Source: Leptospiraceae bacterium (GTDB lineage Bacteria; Spirochaetota; Leptospiria; Leptospirales; Leptonemataceae). From it: 64,000 nt of DNA. How positions within the stretch are numbered: position 1 is the stretch's first letter; each line of letters starts with the position of its first letter. Where the stretch lies: positions 1-64,000 of the forward strand of contig PBEB01000069.1 in the NCBI GenBank assembly GCA_002717505.1, read 5' to 3'. The position numbers and the translations under genes are program-made. Under the pieces are notes generated by a model, which saw nothing but the letters and a program-made list of their open reading frames with translations, had not been told where the DNA came from and made no database searches. This document shows positions 32,543 through 41,306 of this stretch, piece by piece.

Positions 32543-32926
32543 ATGATGCGCCGACGTCTTATTTGTTCTGGTGCTCTGTTTCTTCTTTGCCTTTTTACTT
32601 CCCTTTCCGCTGCTCCCCGAAATTCGGGAAATATTAGCATCAGCGACAAAGAGAACGCAGTAGAAGTTAACATAGTGCGTCAGAAAGAAGAAATTCCCGG
32701 AATTCAGGAATTTCGTATTGAGGTAAGTAATAACAAGCCTCAAGAAAGAACTTTGCACGGAAAAATTGTGATTCAGGACGGTAGTTCACAAAAAGAATGC
32801 ACCATTTATTTACCGTTGCCGCCTTCCGCGAATGCCGTGGACACCATTCGATGTCAGGTCGCCGATTCGGCCGTGTACTGGCAGTTTGAAGTGATAAAGG
32901 TCTATGACTTCATACTGGAAAACTGA
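32543..32926 (+). CDS. Exported small hypothetical protein
   Basis: 127 aa. Signal peptide (MMRRRLICSGALFLLCLFTSLSA) followed by an Ig-like beta-rich domain (EIPGIQEFRIEVSNNKPQERTLHGKIVIQDG) with a Cys pair in ECTIYLPLPP and TIRCQVAD that could form a disulfide. No recognised family. It lies 33 bases after the binding-protein gene and three bases before the next, so probably in the same operon. Confidence 0.68.
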   Translation: MMRRRLICSGALFLLCLFTSLSAAPRNSGNISISDKENAVEVNIVRQKEEIPGIQEFRIEVSNNKPQERTLHGKIVIQDGSSQKECTIYLPLPPSANAVDTIRCQVADSAVYWQFEVIKVYDFILEN

Positions 32927-32929
32927 ACT

Positions 32930-33925
32930 ATGCGACGCATACTTTATTTTGTTACAATCCTCCTCTTTGTTTCGCCTCTGCTTGCTGAGGCGATCTACAT
33001 GCGCAACGGGGATATCCTGGTGGGTACCATTACGCAGCAAACCGAGCAATCCGTCACTGCAATTATAGAAGGTCGAACCCGGGTTATTCCCAAGAGCCAG
33101 ATCGCACGAATTACCTTTCAAACCGAAGAGGAGATTCGGGAGATTCGCCGGCAGCAGGCTCTGGAGCGGCAGCGCAGGCTGGCCGCAGAGAAGAGAAGGA
33201 AGGAAGAAGCAGAGCTGGAAAGGGTTCGCCAGAAATTTTTGGCCGAGCAGGCCATGGCTCGAGCGGAACGTGCTCAATACCTCCGTCAGCAGGTAGAGAA
33301 AGGTAATATCGAGAAGCCTGACGAACCCATCTCTTATTACGACTTTGCCTGGCGTTCTGCAGTCTTGCCTGGCTGGGGCCACGTGGAAATGGGACGACCG
33401 TATATCGGCTATACCTACATGGGCCTTACCGGACTGGCATTACTGAACGTGGCCCGCACCTGGGGGCCGGCCCATGCCGCTCAGGCAGAGAATAAAGCGC
33501 AGGTGGACACAAACCTGGCTCTGGCCATTATTCTGAGCACTCAGGGGAACGTTGATACCGGATTGCAGATTGCATATTACGCGGACTCGGCAAAACGCTT
33601 TTCGGATGAATATAACGAAAAGGTCAGCTCCTATAATTACGCTGTAGTGTCTCTAATGACCCTGTACGGTGTGCAGCTTGCCCACATCATCTTTAACGGA
33701 TTTGCCTGGGAACAAGGTCTGGTAGTGGATAATAGCGAATCTCCGGGAGGCTTTCGGCTGGACATTGTTCACGGAGCCCATCCGGGCAAGCTCTCGACGG
33801 ATACAGGTCTGGGGTTGACTCCCAGTGCATTCTCGCCCAGTCCCGGAGGTCGGGCCGACGCCGGACTGGCGGCTGCCAGGAAACCAGAAACGTCCCTGAC
33901 TCTCGGATACGACTTTCGATTTTAA
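32930..33925 (+). CDS. Envelope protein with DUF5683-like C-terminal domain
   Basis: 331 aa. Signal peptide (MRRILYFVTILLFVSPLLAEA), a small beta-domain (YMRNGDILVGTITQQTEQSVTAIIEGRTRVIPKSQIARITF) typical of spirochaete proteins beginning with an LSm-like fold, a long charged coiled coil (about 65-120; RRQQALERQRRLAAEKRRKEEAELERVRQ), then a DUF5683-like segment (FAWRSAVLPGWGHVEMGRPYIGYTYMGLTGLALL) with hydrophobic helices, ending in LTLGYDFRF. The -GYDFRF end suggests outer-membrane insertion. Likely a membrane-embedded envelope protein of unknown function. Three bases separate it from the preceding gene. Confidence 0.75.
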   Translation: MRRILYFVTILLFVSPLLAEAIYMRNGDILVGTITQQTEQSVTAIIEGRTRVIPKSQIARITFQTEEEIREIRRQQALERQRRLAAEKRRKEEAELERVRQKFLAEQAMARAERAQYLRQQVEKGNIEKPDEPISYYDFAWRSAVLPGWGHVEMGRPYIGYTYMGLTGLALLNVARTWGPAHAAQAENKAQVDTNLALAIILSTQGNVDTGLQIAYYADSAKRFSDEYNEKVSSYNYAVVSLMTLYGVQLAHIIFNGFAWEQGLVVDNSESPGGFRLDIVHGAHPGKLSTDTGLGLTPSAFSPSPGGRADAGLAAARKPETSLTLGYDFRF

Positions 33926-34004
33926 GCGGAGACGGTCTGAAAAGGGCCCAGGCAGAGGGATTTTTCTGCAAACGTTGGGTGTAAGGATTGTTGTTAGGTA
34001 CATC

Positions 34005-35171
34005 ATGAAGCGAATGGCTGCCCTATTATTCGTATGCTCAATGACTATTCCGGTCACGAATTGTCTGCTTCTCGAGCAGCCCTATTCGGACGGGGTGATT
34101 CTCCCTGCTTTGCTTTCCGGTGCATCCAATCCGGTGTATTTCTTCTTGAGCGACGAAAGCGGATCCACTCAGGCCCGATCTATTGTGAAAAGGGATATGT
34201 TCGGAGGTTTGCGACTACTTACCTGGAACGGCGGGCCGGGGAATATCTGGAAGGGCGCGGTGGTTAATGGGGTAATCTTTGCCCTGGAAAATAACAACCA
34301 GGATGACATCTGGATTTCTCGGGATGATGCTCAGACCTGGGAATTGGTGGATGCACCGGGTAGCAATGAATCGGAAAATATTTCCAATGTTCTGGGTTGT
34401 GGGAGTGCTGTTGTCATAACGCATCCCACAATCGCTTACAATGGATCTGGTACTCGACCGGGTTACATCAGCTATGACAGTGGTGTTACCTGGCAGGAGT
34501 TTCGCGTCGGGGCTTCCCCGGCAGCTACGGGAACCGGGGATTACGCCCTTTCTGCCATTGATTGCACAGCGGAAAAGGTCTTTGTGGCTTCCAGCGCTGT
34601 GGCCAATCGCTTTCAGTGGGCCTCCATATCCAATTTGAGTTCCTGGACCGTGGCCACGTCCCATCCGGCTTCGCAAAATGGTTATTCTTCTATTGCAACT
34701 TCCGGAACCAGTACAATCGGTCTGGCCTGTACCACGCCCGGCTACTGCCCCTATAATCCCGATGTGAACTATTCCCTGAATAATGCGGAGGGCATGGCTC
34801 TGTCCGGCACTATGCCGCATATGGGGCTGGATTTCACAGGTGTGGCGGAATACGGAGCGGGCGCTTTCTTTGTTTCGGAACTTGATCAAACCAACGATAT
34901 TTGTCGGATCTATAATCTGGGGGATGGGTCCACAAGTCCGTCTAGCAGCTCCATCGTTGCTTCTCTTTCCTGTGGCGACATCACCAACCCTCAGCGAATG
35001 CCGGCCCTGCTGGTAACCGATGCAGGGATTTTTTCTTCGTATGCTTCCTTTTCAGGAACGGAAACAGATGTCGTATATTCCACGGACGGTCTTAGCAATC
35101 TGACCAGGCTCAACATTGGTAGTGTGTATTCCGGAGATGGCATCGTAACGAGCATCGACGACATGAGGTAA
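34005..35171 (+). CDS. Asp-box (BNR-repeat) lipoprotein, paralogue 1
   Basis: 388 aa. Lipoprotein signal MKRMAALLFVCSMTIPVTNC (lipid Cys20, relaxed spirochaetal lipobox), followed by LLLEQPYSDG, a segment shared by the two downstream paralogues. Asp-box/BNR motifs (S-x-D-x-G-x-x-W type) occur as WISRDDAQTWE (~103-113), YISYDSGVTWQE (~154-165) and VVYSTDGLSNL near the C-terminus, implying a sialidase-like beta-propeller. Several conserved cysteine pairs (VLGCG, AIDCT, LACTT, GYCPY) may form disulfides. No catalytic sialidase residues are recognisable, so it is probably a binding protein on the surface. The longer upstream frame (33975) was rejected because the Met at 34005 gives the lipoprotein signal. 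Confidence 0.8.
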   Translation: MKRMAALLFVCSMTIPVTNCLLLEQPYSDGVILPALLSGASNPVYFFLSDESGSTQARSIVKRDMFGGLRLLTWNGGPGNIWKGAVVNGVIFALENNNQDDIWISRDDAQTWELVDAPGSNESENISNVLGCGSAVVITHPTIAYNGSGTRPGYISYDSGVTWQEFRVGASPAATGTGDYALSAIDCTAEKVFVASSAVANRFQWASISNLSSWTVATSHPASQNGYSSIATSGTSTIGLACTTPGYCPYNPDVNYSLNNAEGMALSGTMPHMGLDFTGVAEYGAGAFFVSELDQTNDICRIYNLGDGSTSPSSSSIVASLSCGDITNPQRMPALLVTDAGIFSSYASFSGTETDVVYSTDGLSNLTRLNIGSVYSGDGIVTSIDDMR

Positions 35172-35282
35172 TCCCAGGGGGGTTGGTGGCATGGAGCTTA
35201 GCAGTTAGCGATCCATTAAGTTCGATCGGGGTAGCAGTCTCGGAATTTCATCGTTCCAAACTGAAATGATGGCAGAGTCGAA

Positions 35283-36473
35283 ATGAAAACGAAAGTAAAC
35301 TACAGGATTTCCCTTCTTATCCCCCTGATTCTTACCGCTCTATTCCTGAATCGATGCCTGATCTTGGAGCAGCCTTATACCGATGGCCCCCTGAAGAACC
35401 TGACTCTATTCTTGCCATTGCTGCTGACAAACAGCACGTTTGCCTTTCTCAACGATTCGGCCGGCGACAATCAAGCGCGAACACTCTTCAAGATCTCTTC
35501 CGACGGCACACCACAGAGAGTTGACTGGTCCGGCGGTCCTGCTCAGATTCGCGATGCAGCCATCGTAAACGGAGTTATTTTTGCCGCCGACACCTCCAGT
35601 ACAGACGATTTCTGGATTTCCCGGGACCAGGGGGCCAACTGGGAATCTGTAGATCTTCCCTCTGCCAATGAGTCCACAGCCATTTCCTACGTTGTGGGTT
35701 GCGGGACATCGGTTGTTGTAACCCAGGGAAGCATTGCCTACAACGGAAGTGGTAGCCAGCCCGGCTTTATAAGCAGAGACAGTGGCGCTTCCTGGCAGGA
35801 GGTAAGAGTAGGCATTGGACCATCATCAACGGGGACCGGAAACATTGTGATTCGAGGAATGGACTGCACAGATAGCAGGATTTACGTGGTTTCATCCCAG
35901 TCCTCCAATCGAGTTCAGTTTGCTTCGCTTGATAATCTCGGGGCATGGACCGGAGTTCCCAATACGGGAGTCAGCTACTTCGATTACACGGATTTAACGG
36001 CTACTGCTTCTGGATTTGCCGGTTTAGCTCAGGATGATTTTAACACCATTCAATGTGCTTTGAACTATTCGTCAGATGGCGGGGCATCGGTGGATGAATC
36101 GGGGATCATGCCCAATATGAATTTCGGATGTAACGGAGCGCTGCGCTCTCGATATTCTCTTCCAGATTCTGTGGTGGTAACCGAGCCGGACTCCACTACC
36201 GAAACCTGCCGGATCTATGTGATGTCAAATCTGGCAAACTCGCCGGCCAGTATTACTCCCTTTAGCCGGGACTGCAGCGATGTGGGAAACCTTGGAATCA
36301 TGCCTGCGATCCTATACAGAAATTCTCAGATCCTTGTATCCTATGCGGCCGCTCCCGCAACGGCCACAGGCTTATTGATGTCCACAGACAATGGATCCAA
36401 TTTCTCCAAGATCAACCTGAGTTCCATCTGGAGCGATAGCGGATATATTATTGACCTGGAATCGTATCCCTGA
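35283..36473 (+). CDS. Asp-box (BNR-repeat) lipoprotein, paralogue 2
   Basis: 396 aa. Signal peptide MKTKVNYRISLLIPLILTALFLNRC (lipid Cys25), then LILEQPYTDG as in its neighbour. Asp-box motifs at WISRDQGANWES, FISRDSGASWQEV and LMSTDNGSNFSKI, and matching cysteines (VVGCG, GMDCT, IQCALN, FGCNG). It lies 111 bases after paralogue 1 and keeps the same length and domain order, so the pair arose by tandem duplication, now considerably diverged. Function unknown; a surface-exposed beta-propeller is the structural expectation. Confidence 0.8.
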   Translation: MKTKVNYRISLLIPLILTALFLNRCLILEQPYTDGPLKNLTLFLPLLLTNSTFAFLNDSAGDNQARTLFKISSDGTPQRVDWSGGPAQIRDAAIVNGVIFAADTSSTDDFWISRDQGANWESVDLPSANESTAISYVVGCGTSVVVTQGSIAYNGSGSQPGFISRDSGASWQEVRVGIGPSSTGTGNIVIRGMDCTDSRIYVVSSQSSNRVQFASLDNLGAWTGVPNTGVSYFDYTDLTATASGFAGLAQDDFNTIQCALNYSSDGGASVDESGIMPNMNFGCNGALRSRYSLPDSVVVTEPDSTTETCRIYVMSNLANSPASITPFSRDCSDVGNLGIMPAILYRNSQILVSYAAAPATATGLLMSTDNGSNFSKINLSSIWSDSGYIIDLESYP

Positions 36474-37003
36474 TTCCAACTGCGTCTGGCCCTCGGCAAC
36501 ATGATGCGTGCCGGTAATATGGGCCAGGTCCAATAGGATTGATACTGCAAACCTGCATTCTTTCTCAAGGCTGTGACTTCATCCGTAGAGTCGGGTCAGC
36601 ATCCCCGGTGGTCTTTCGCCGTGCCTGGATGCGCCGCTACCTGTAAGAAAAGAAGCTTCGTTCATCCGTAGAGTCGGCTGAGCTTTCGCGCTGCAAAATT
36701 ATCTGTGGTCCCTGCCGGAGTTCTCCGCGCTAAACCGGTGCCACAGGCATAGCTCACGGGCATCAGACTAGCACAGAATAGGGCCTCTGTCAATAATGGA
36801 AAGGCTATGCAGAATTCGCAAACCAGCAAGGTTTAGAAAAGCAAGTCAGAAATGCGATGCGTCACTAATACTTCGTCCAGAGTGCGACGCGTCTCTATGG
36901 TTTTGTCAAGGGATAGCATTGCCGTCTCAGTGGTCGGTCTTAGCGGCAAAAAAACAATAAAAAAATCCTACAAAAGTTAGTGGGTCATTGTTAACTAAAA
37001 TAT
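36474..37003. other. 530-base gap between lipoprotein paralogues 2 and 3
   Basis: No gene seen. It contains a nested hairpin right after paralogue 2 (CTGGCCC 36486-36492 with GGGCCAG 36521-36527) lacking a T-run, a 17-base direct repeat (listed separately), a weak repeat of GCGATGCGTC/GCGACGCGTC type (36853-36893), and a very A/T-rich stretch with two A7 runs (36945-37003) immediately before paralogue 3, which probably contains its promoter. Confidence 0.6.
36578..36677 (+). repeat. 17-base direct repeat, two copies
   Basis: TTCATCCGTAGAGTCGG occurs at 36578-36594 and 36661-36677, an 83-base period, followed in both copies by a similar GTCAGC/CTGAGC element and CTTTCGC. It may be a decayed duplication of a regulatory segment. 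Confidence 0.75.
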
Positions 37004-38174
37004 ATGCCAATAAAAAGATCCGTGAAGAGGCGTCTCAGTGGAATTCCTGTTGTTATTCTTTCAGCTTTCGTTTCGAGCAGCTGTCTTGAATTGGAGCCTC
37101 CGGTAACCTCGGATCTACCTGCTCTGATTGCACTAATGAACGGTCCGGAAAAATTTTTTTCTGTTTCCAGACGAATCCGATGCAGGTGGTGAATCCAACG
37201 GTATCATCGAGGCCAGACCGGCCGGTGCTTCTCTGGATCTTCGCTGGATTCCATTCACAGGTGGGCCAGAAAACATATGGAAGGCAGAAGTCATCGACGA
37301 AACCCTTTTTGTTCTTCAAGAAGATAGCGAAGACGAACTCTGGATCAGCCGAGACCTTGGGAGCTCCTGGGAAACCTACGAGGCTCCTGAGGACAACGAA
37401 TCCGAGAACATTAGCCATATCCTGAGTTGCGGCGATGCGCTGGTCATGACCTACGATACAATTTCGCAGGACTCCGAAGGGGATCATCCCGCATACGTTA
37501 GCTATGATAATGGACGAAGCTTCCAGACCTGGAATGTTTCTGGAAGCGGAGAAATCTCGGTGGATGGAATTGACTGTAATTCCTCATACCTCTACATCGC
37601 TTTTGCAAATCAGACGCATATCCAGTGGGCCCCGGTTCAGGATCTGAATTCCTTTACCCTTGCATCATCGCACAGTGCAATCTACGATCAGTATGGCGGG
37701 ATCATCGCCGGGACTTCCGGTGTCGTCGGAATGGCGGAACAAAATGGCGATTACTATTCTAACTATGCTACGGGTCTGCCACAGGATATGCAAACCGCCG
37801 GATCATACCCGGTGAGTTATACCTTCTATCCTCTGAGCGCGAGTCGGCACTCTGGGGCGGACTTCGTTTCTGGCTCCTATCATATTGGTATGGTAGATAC
37901 GGGAAACGACACCTGCAGATTTTACTCTATGACCAGTTCAGACAGAAATCCATCCTCTGCGAGTTACGTGGAACCTGGCTGCAATCGGGTGAGCGAACTG
38001 GGTAATCTGCCGGCTCTGACCGGGACCGGCAGCGCTGTGCTCACCAGCTATCGAAACGAAGCAGGTACGGATGGCGCTGTGCTCTATTCCACGGATGGAG
38101 GTCAGTCTTACTCCCATCTAAATCTCAACGTCTGGAACGATGCCGGCTACATCGCAGACATAGAAGTAGACTAA
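37004..38174 (+). pseudogene. Asp-box lipoprotein, paralogue 3, frameshifted in a T7 tract
   Basis: The first frame (ATG 37004) gives lipoprotein signal ...VSSSC (lipid Cys27), LELEPPVTSDLPALIALMNGPEKFF and then a stop at 37190. Shifting one base at the T7 run (37154-37160) restores homology without another stop to 38174: FPDESDAGGESNG..., RWIPFTGGPENIWKAEV, WISRDLGSSWETYEAP, YVSYDNGRSFQTW, VLYSTDGGQSYSHL, which match the two upstream paralogues point for point. Removing one T would reopen the gene. It may be a fresh pseudogene, a slipped-strand phase-variable locus, or an assembly error in the homopolymer. Downstream reading remains well conserved, arguing that any inactivation is recent. 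Confidence 0.85.
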
Positions 38175-38331
38175 GAACCGTCATGCCAGCTGTCCTGGTC
38201 TCAGAGAAAGTAGAGATCGCAACCGCAGGCCTGGAGCCCTGGTTGCATCCGCATCCCGGAGAAAATCGGTATCAGTGTCGTAGAAGTGCTGCGAAGCTGT
38301 GAGTCGAAAATCGGCCTGTGATGCCTTCCGG

Positions 38332-40332
38332 TCAGGCCAGGTCTTCCACTCGGTGTCTTAGATGCTGGGCCAGTATGTTATGCTCTTCCTTCGCATTGGT
38401 TAAATTCTCCAGCCAGGCAGCCGTGTTCGATAACCAATCCAGGTTGTCCAGATTCTCTTTGCGAATAAAGAGCCGTCGATGCTTCATCAAGGGTCGGATT
38501 TCATCGAATCGATCCTGCTGGTCATAATAGAGCAGGTCACCTGTATTGTTCATATCGAATTTAACCGAGTTTAATGCTTTTACAACTTCATCCAGCCAGA
38601 TCAGCCCATGGTTGGCCCTTTCTACGTAGGCCGCTGCTTTCGAAACATTGGGCGGGACCAGGTGAGTTCGCGCTTTGGGGCCGGAGCGCTGGGTCTGCTT
38701 TTTCTTCTTCTTGTTTTCGCTTTCGGACTCCGCGCTCTCAGCTAGCTCTTCGATCGTTGGGCTGTGACCGTTATCCGGCTTCTTTTCTGGGCCTGCGTCC
38801 ATCCCGAAGAGTGAAAGCAACCAGTCCAGAAATCGTGCTAGTAGACCACGACCCTTCCGTTCCCTTTTTTTGCGTTCCTTTTCTAGCTCATCTTCCCATT
38901 TCTTGATGGCTTCCGTAAGCTCTCGCTGCTCGCTCAAAACCTCTGTATCCAGGCCGGGCATGTTTATATCGATCAGCGTATCATAGATGCCACTTCCCAT
39001 ACCACCTTCTTTGGCCATCAAGTGCAGGAATGAGCGACGATCTTTGTTACGAATGAAAGCCCTGGCAAGGTTGGATCGAAAAATCAAGAATGCTCCGGGC
39101 GGATCAGATCTACGGTCCAGGCTTACCAGGACTTCCGGGTCCTTGCGAAAGCGCGCCATTACAGCATCGTAGATCTTTTTCTTATCAGAGAATTTCTGGG
39201 CTACCTTTTCGGGCGGCTGAAAGCTTTCCTGATCGAAATGTATGGGCTCGAACTTCATGTTCAGCATCTTAAGAGTCTGCTGATACACGAATCCCAGAAG
39301 CACTTCAGCACGAACGTTACGAAGCCCTTGAACCAGTTGTATCAAGCGTCCCAGGGATTCCAGAAATTCCAGTCCACCTGGCCAGGACTCCCCTGCTGTA
39401 AAGCTCGGATGTCTGGAAAGCTCGGTATGATAACCGGCTCCCATATCACCTTTTTCGACTTCAATATCCGGCATTAGAAAATGAATTATTCTTCCGGCCG
39501 TTTCTACAAAGATACGATGTATCCATTCTACTTCGGTAATACGCTCGCTGAAGGTATCCTCTTCGAAATCTACCATGGACATTCCTGGTGGATAAACCAG
39601 ATGAAAGTCTCTTCGCAGTGAATACAAAACAGGGCGTTCCGGTCTTTGATCTAGAAGATCAAACGATTCCTGAAACTTTTCCTTTTCCAGTTCCAGTTCT
39701 ACTCTCAATTCTTCCTGGGGTCTGGCCAGCTGGCGAACGATTTCGTCTACATAGGACCTGGGCGCATCGGTTTCGCTTTCCAGAAGTCCTTCAAAGGATA
39801 CACTTTCCAGCCTTCCCAGTTGCTGCACGAAGGCTGTGCGATCCTGAAGTGATTCCGGATTTAAAAGTAGATGTTCCCGGAGCATGGGGCCCAGCTGGCC
39901 GGTTCTTTCCTGATCCAGAAGTCGAAAGTCCCGATGCCGAATATAGCGCATTACGCTACTCAGCCCGGTGCGAACGCAGGCTCTCAAGATCTTGTCTACT
40001 TGATCTCCCTTCAAAGAGGCGGGTCTGATGGCCACTTTCTGGAGAATCAGTTTTTGCTCTTCATCTGAGTATTCCAGGTAATGCCCAATGCGGAGTACTT
40101 CCCGGGCTTCCAGGTTTTTAAGGTCAGTCTCTGAAAGAACCTTCAGCTCCTGAATCTTCACTAGGGCTCGGGGGGACTGATGGAACATGAAGAAGTTTTG
40201 CACCCCTTTTTCAACCTGGGTGATTTCCCGTTCTGCTCCAGGGCTGAATGAGAGCAGAAGGCTTTTCAAATCGGTGCTGGAGATGAGATCCGGACTCTGG
40301 GAAGGACTATTTTCGCCTGCTGCGGGTTCCAT
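38332..40332 (-). CDS. Large cytoplasmic protein of unknown function
   Basis: 666 aa, no signal peptide. Predicted mostly alpha-helical; around residues 480-520 there is a highly basic coiled coil (KWEDELEKERKKRERKGRG) next to a hydrophobic helix (LLARFLDWLLSLFGM) that may bind a membrane, followed by a low-complexity acidic/lysine-rich linker (ESESENKKKKKQ) and a C-terminal helical domain. No family recognised. It starts three bases after the stop of the metallophosphoesterase gene, so the two are co-transcribed and likely to work together. No good ribosome-binding site; first Met used. Confidence 0.72.
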   Translation of the reverse strand: MEPAAGENSPSQSPDLISSTDLKSLLLSFSPGAEREITQVEKGVQNFFMFHQSPRALVKIQELKVLSETDLKNLEAREVLRIGHYLEYSDEEQKLILQKVAIRPASLKGDQVDKILRACVRTGLSSVMRYIRHRDFRLLDQERTGQLGPMLREHLLLNPESLQDRTAFVQQLGRLESVSFEGLLESETDAPRSYVDEIVRQLARPQEELRVELELEKEKFQESFDLLDQRPERPVLYSLRRDFHLVYPPGMSMVDFEEDTFSERITEVEWIHRIFVETAGRIIHFLMPDIEVEKGDMGAGYHTELSRHPSFTAGESWPGGLEFLESLGRLIQLVQGLRNVRAEVLLGFVYQQTLKMLNMKFEPIHFDQESFQPPEKVAQKFSDKKKIYDAVMARFRKDPEVLVSLDRRSDPPGAFLIFRSNLARAFIRNKDRRSFLHLMAKEGGMGSGIYDTLIDINMPGLDTEVLSEQRELTEAIKKWEDELEKERKKRERKGRGLLARFLDWLLSLFGMDAGPEKKPDNGHSPTIEELAESAESESENKKKKKQTQRSGPKARTHLVPPNVSKAAAYVERANHGLIWLDEVVKALNSVKFDMNNTGDLLYYDQQDRFDEIRPLMKHRRLFIRKENLDNLDWLSNTAAWLENLTNAKEEHNILAQHLRHRVEDLA

Positions 40333-40335
40333 TTA

Positions 40336-41211
40336 TTACCAGTATATCTGTTCTACCTGTACATCGGTTCTGTCCAGTTCTATCCGAACATGGTGTCTTC
40401 GTTTTTCACCGTTTTCCCTGAATATACGTGGTACCCGGGCCGCATTCACATAATGGATGCCATTCCGATTCACATACCAGGTCCTTTCACCTCCGCCTTT
40501 CAGGGCATGATGCATATGCCCGGCCAGTACCACCTGGGGCGCCCAATCTGTATCCACAGCCTGCCCAAGGGCTGATTCAAGGTCTGGGTCGCCAAAGTCT
40601 CCCCGGTCCGGGTCAAAATCACAGCCCCATATATCCCGGGGAAATGAGCCCAGACCAGAGGGGCCATTGTGTGCCAATATCAGCCGCAGGGATGATTTGC
40701 TGTTTTGCAATAGCTCCAGAATGCGGCGGGCTGAATCTTCCTGGGTTTTTACATCGAACTGGCTTTCTATGTAAGGCGCAAATCCGATGTCCGGACCACC
40801 CATGCTATGAGGTCTTGCAGATATTATGTCCAGGTCCGCTGGCCCATCCACCCAGCCTTCCTGTTTGCTAAACCTGTGAATTGTGTAGCCTCCTAATTGG
40901 ACGGAGCCCAGGGCATCTCGAAGTTCCTGTACCCGACCTGGCATTTTCGGATCCTCCCGTTTCAGTCGGTTGCTTCCCGTAATCTCGCCCAGTAATTGCC
41001 GCACCGTAGTAGAATCGTGATTACCGGGAATCATCAGTGCTGGCCTTTTCAATCGAGAAAGCATGCTTCCTATGCTCACGGTCTGTTTGTGAGACCGACC
41101 TGGTAGATCGCCACAGACCAGTATTAGATCGTAGTCGCTAGAGTTAAATAGACTCACATCCTCCTCGTCAAAAGCTGTGTGTATATCTCCGATTCCTGCG
41201 ATTTTGATCAT
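40336..41211 (-). CDS. Calcineurin-like metallophosphoesterase
   Basis: 291 aa, cytoplasmic. The five metallophosphoesterase blocks are present: GIGDIH (Asp9, His11), CGDLPG (Asp35), GNHD (Asn64, His65), LAHNGP and AGHMHH. A two-metal phosphoesterase of the calcineurin-like superfamily, acting on a phosphodiester or phosphomonoester that cannot be named from sequence. The ATG at 41211 is preferred over the TTG at 41226. First gene of a two-gene minus operon with the 666-aa unknown protein, and divergent from the sensor phosphatase at 41307. Confidence 0.9.
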   Translation of the reverse strand: MIKIAGIGDIHTAFDEEDVSLFNSSDYDLILVCGDLPGRSHKQTVSIGSMLSRLKRPALMIPGNHDSTTVRQLLGEITGSNRLKREDPKMPGRVQELRDALGSVQLGGYTIHRFSKQEGWVDGPADLDIISARPHSMGGPDIGFAPYIESQFDVKTQEDSARRILELLQNSKSSLRLILAHNGPSGLGSFPRDIWGCDFDPDRGDFGDPDLESALGQAVDTDWAPQVVLAGHMHHALKGGGERTWYVNRNGIHYVNAARVPRIFRENGEKRRHHVRIELDRTDVQVEQIYW

Positions 41212-41306
41212 AGTATTAACTTTCAAGGACAGATTGTTGCCCTATTTCCCTTGACTCAAATTGAAAAACGACTATGCCAGGGGGAAAGAAAAAAAGGATC
41301 CCTGAC

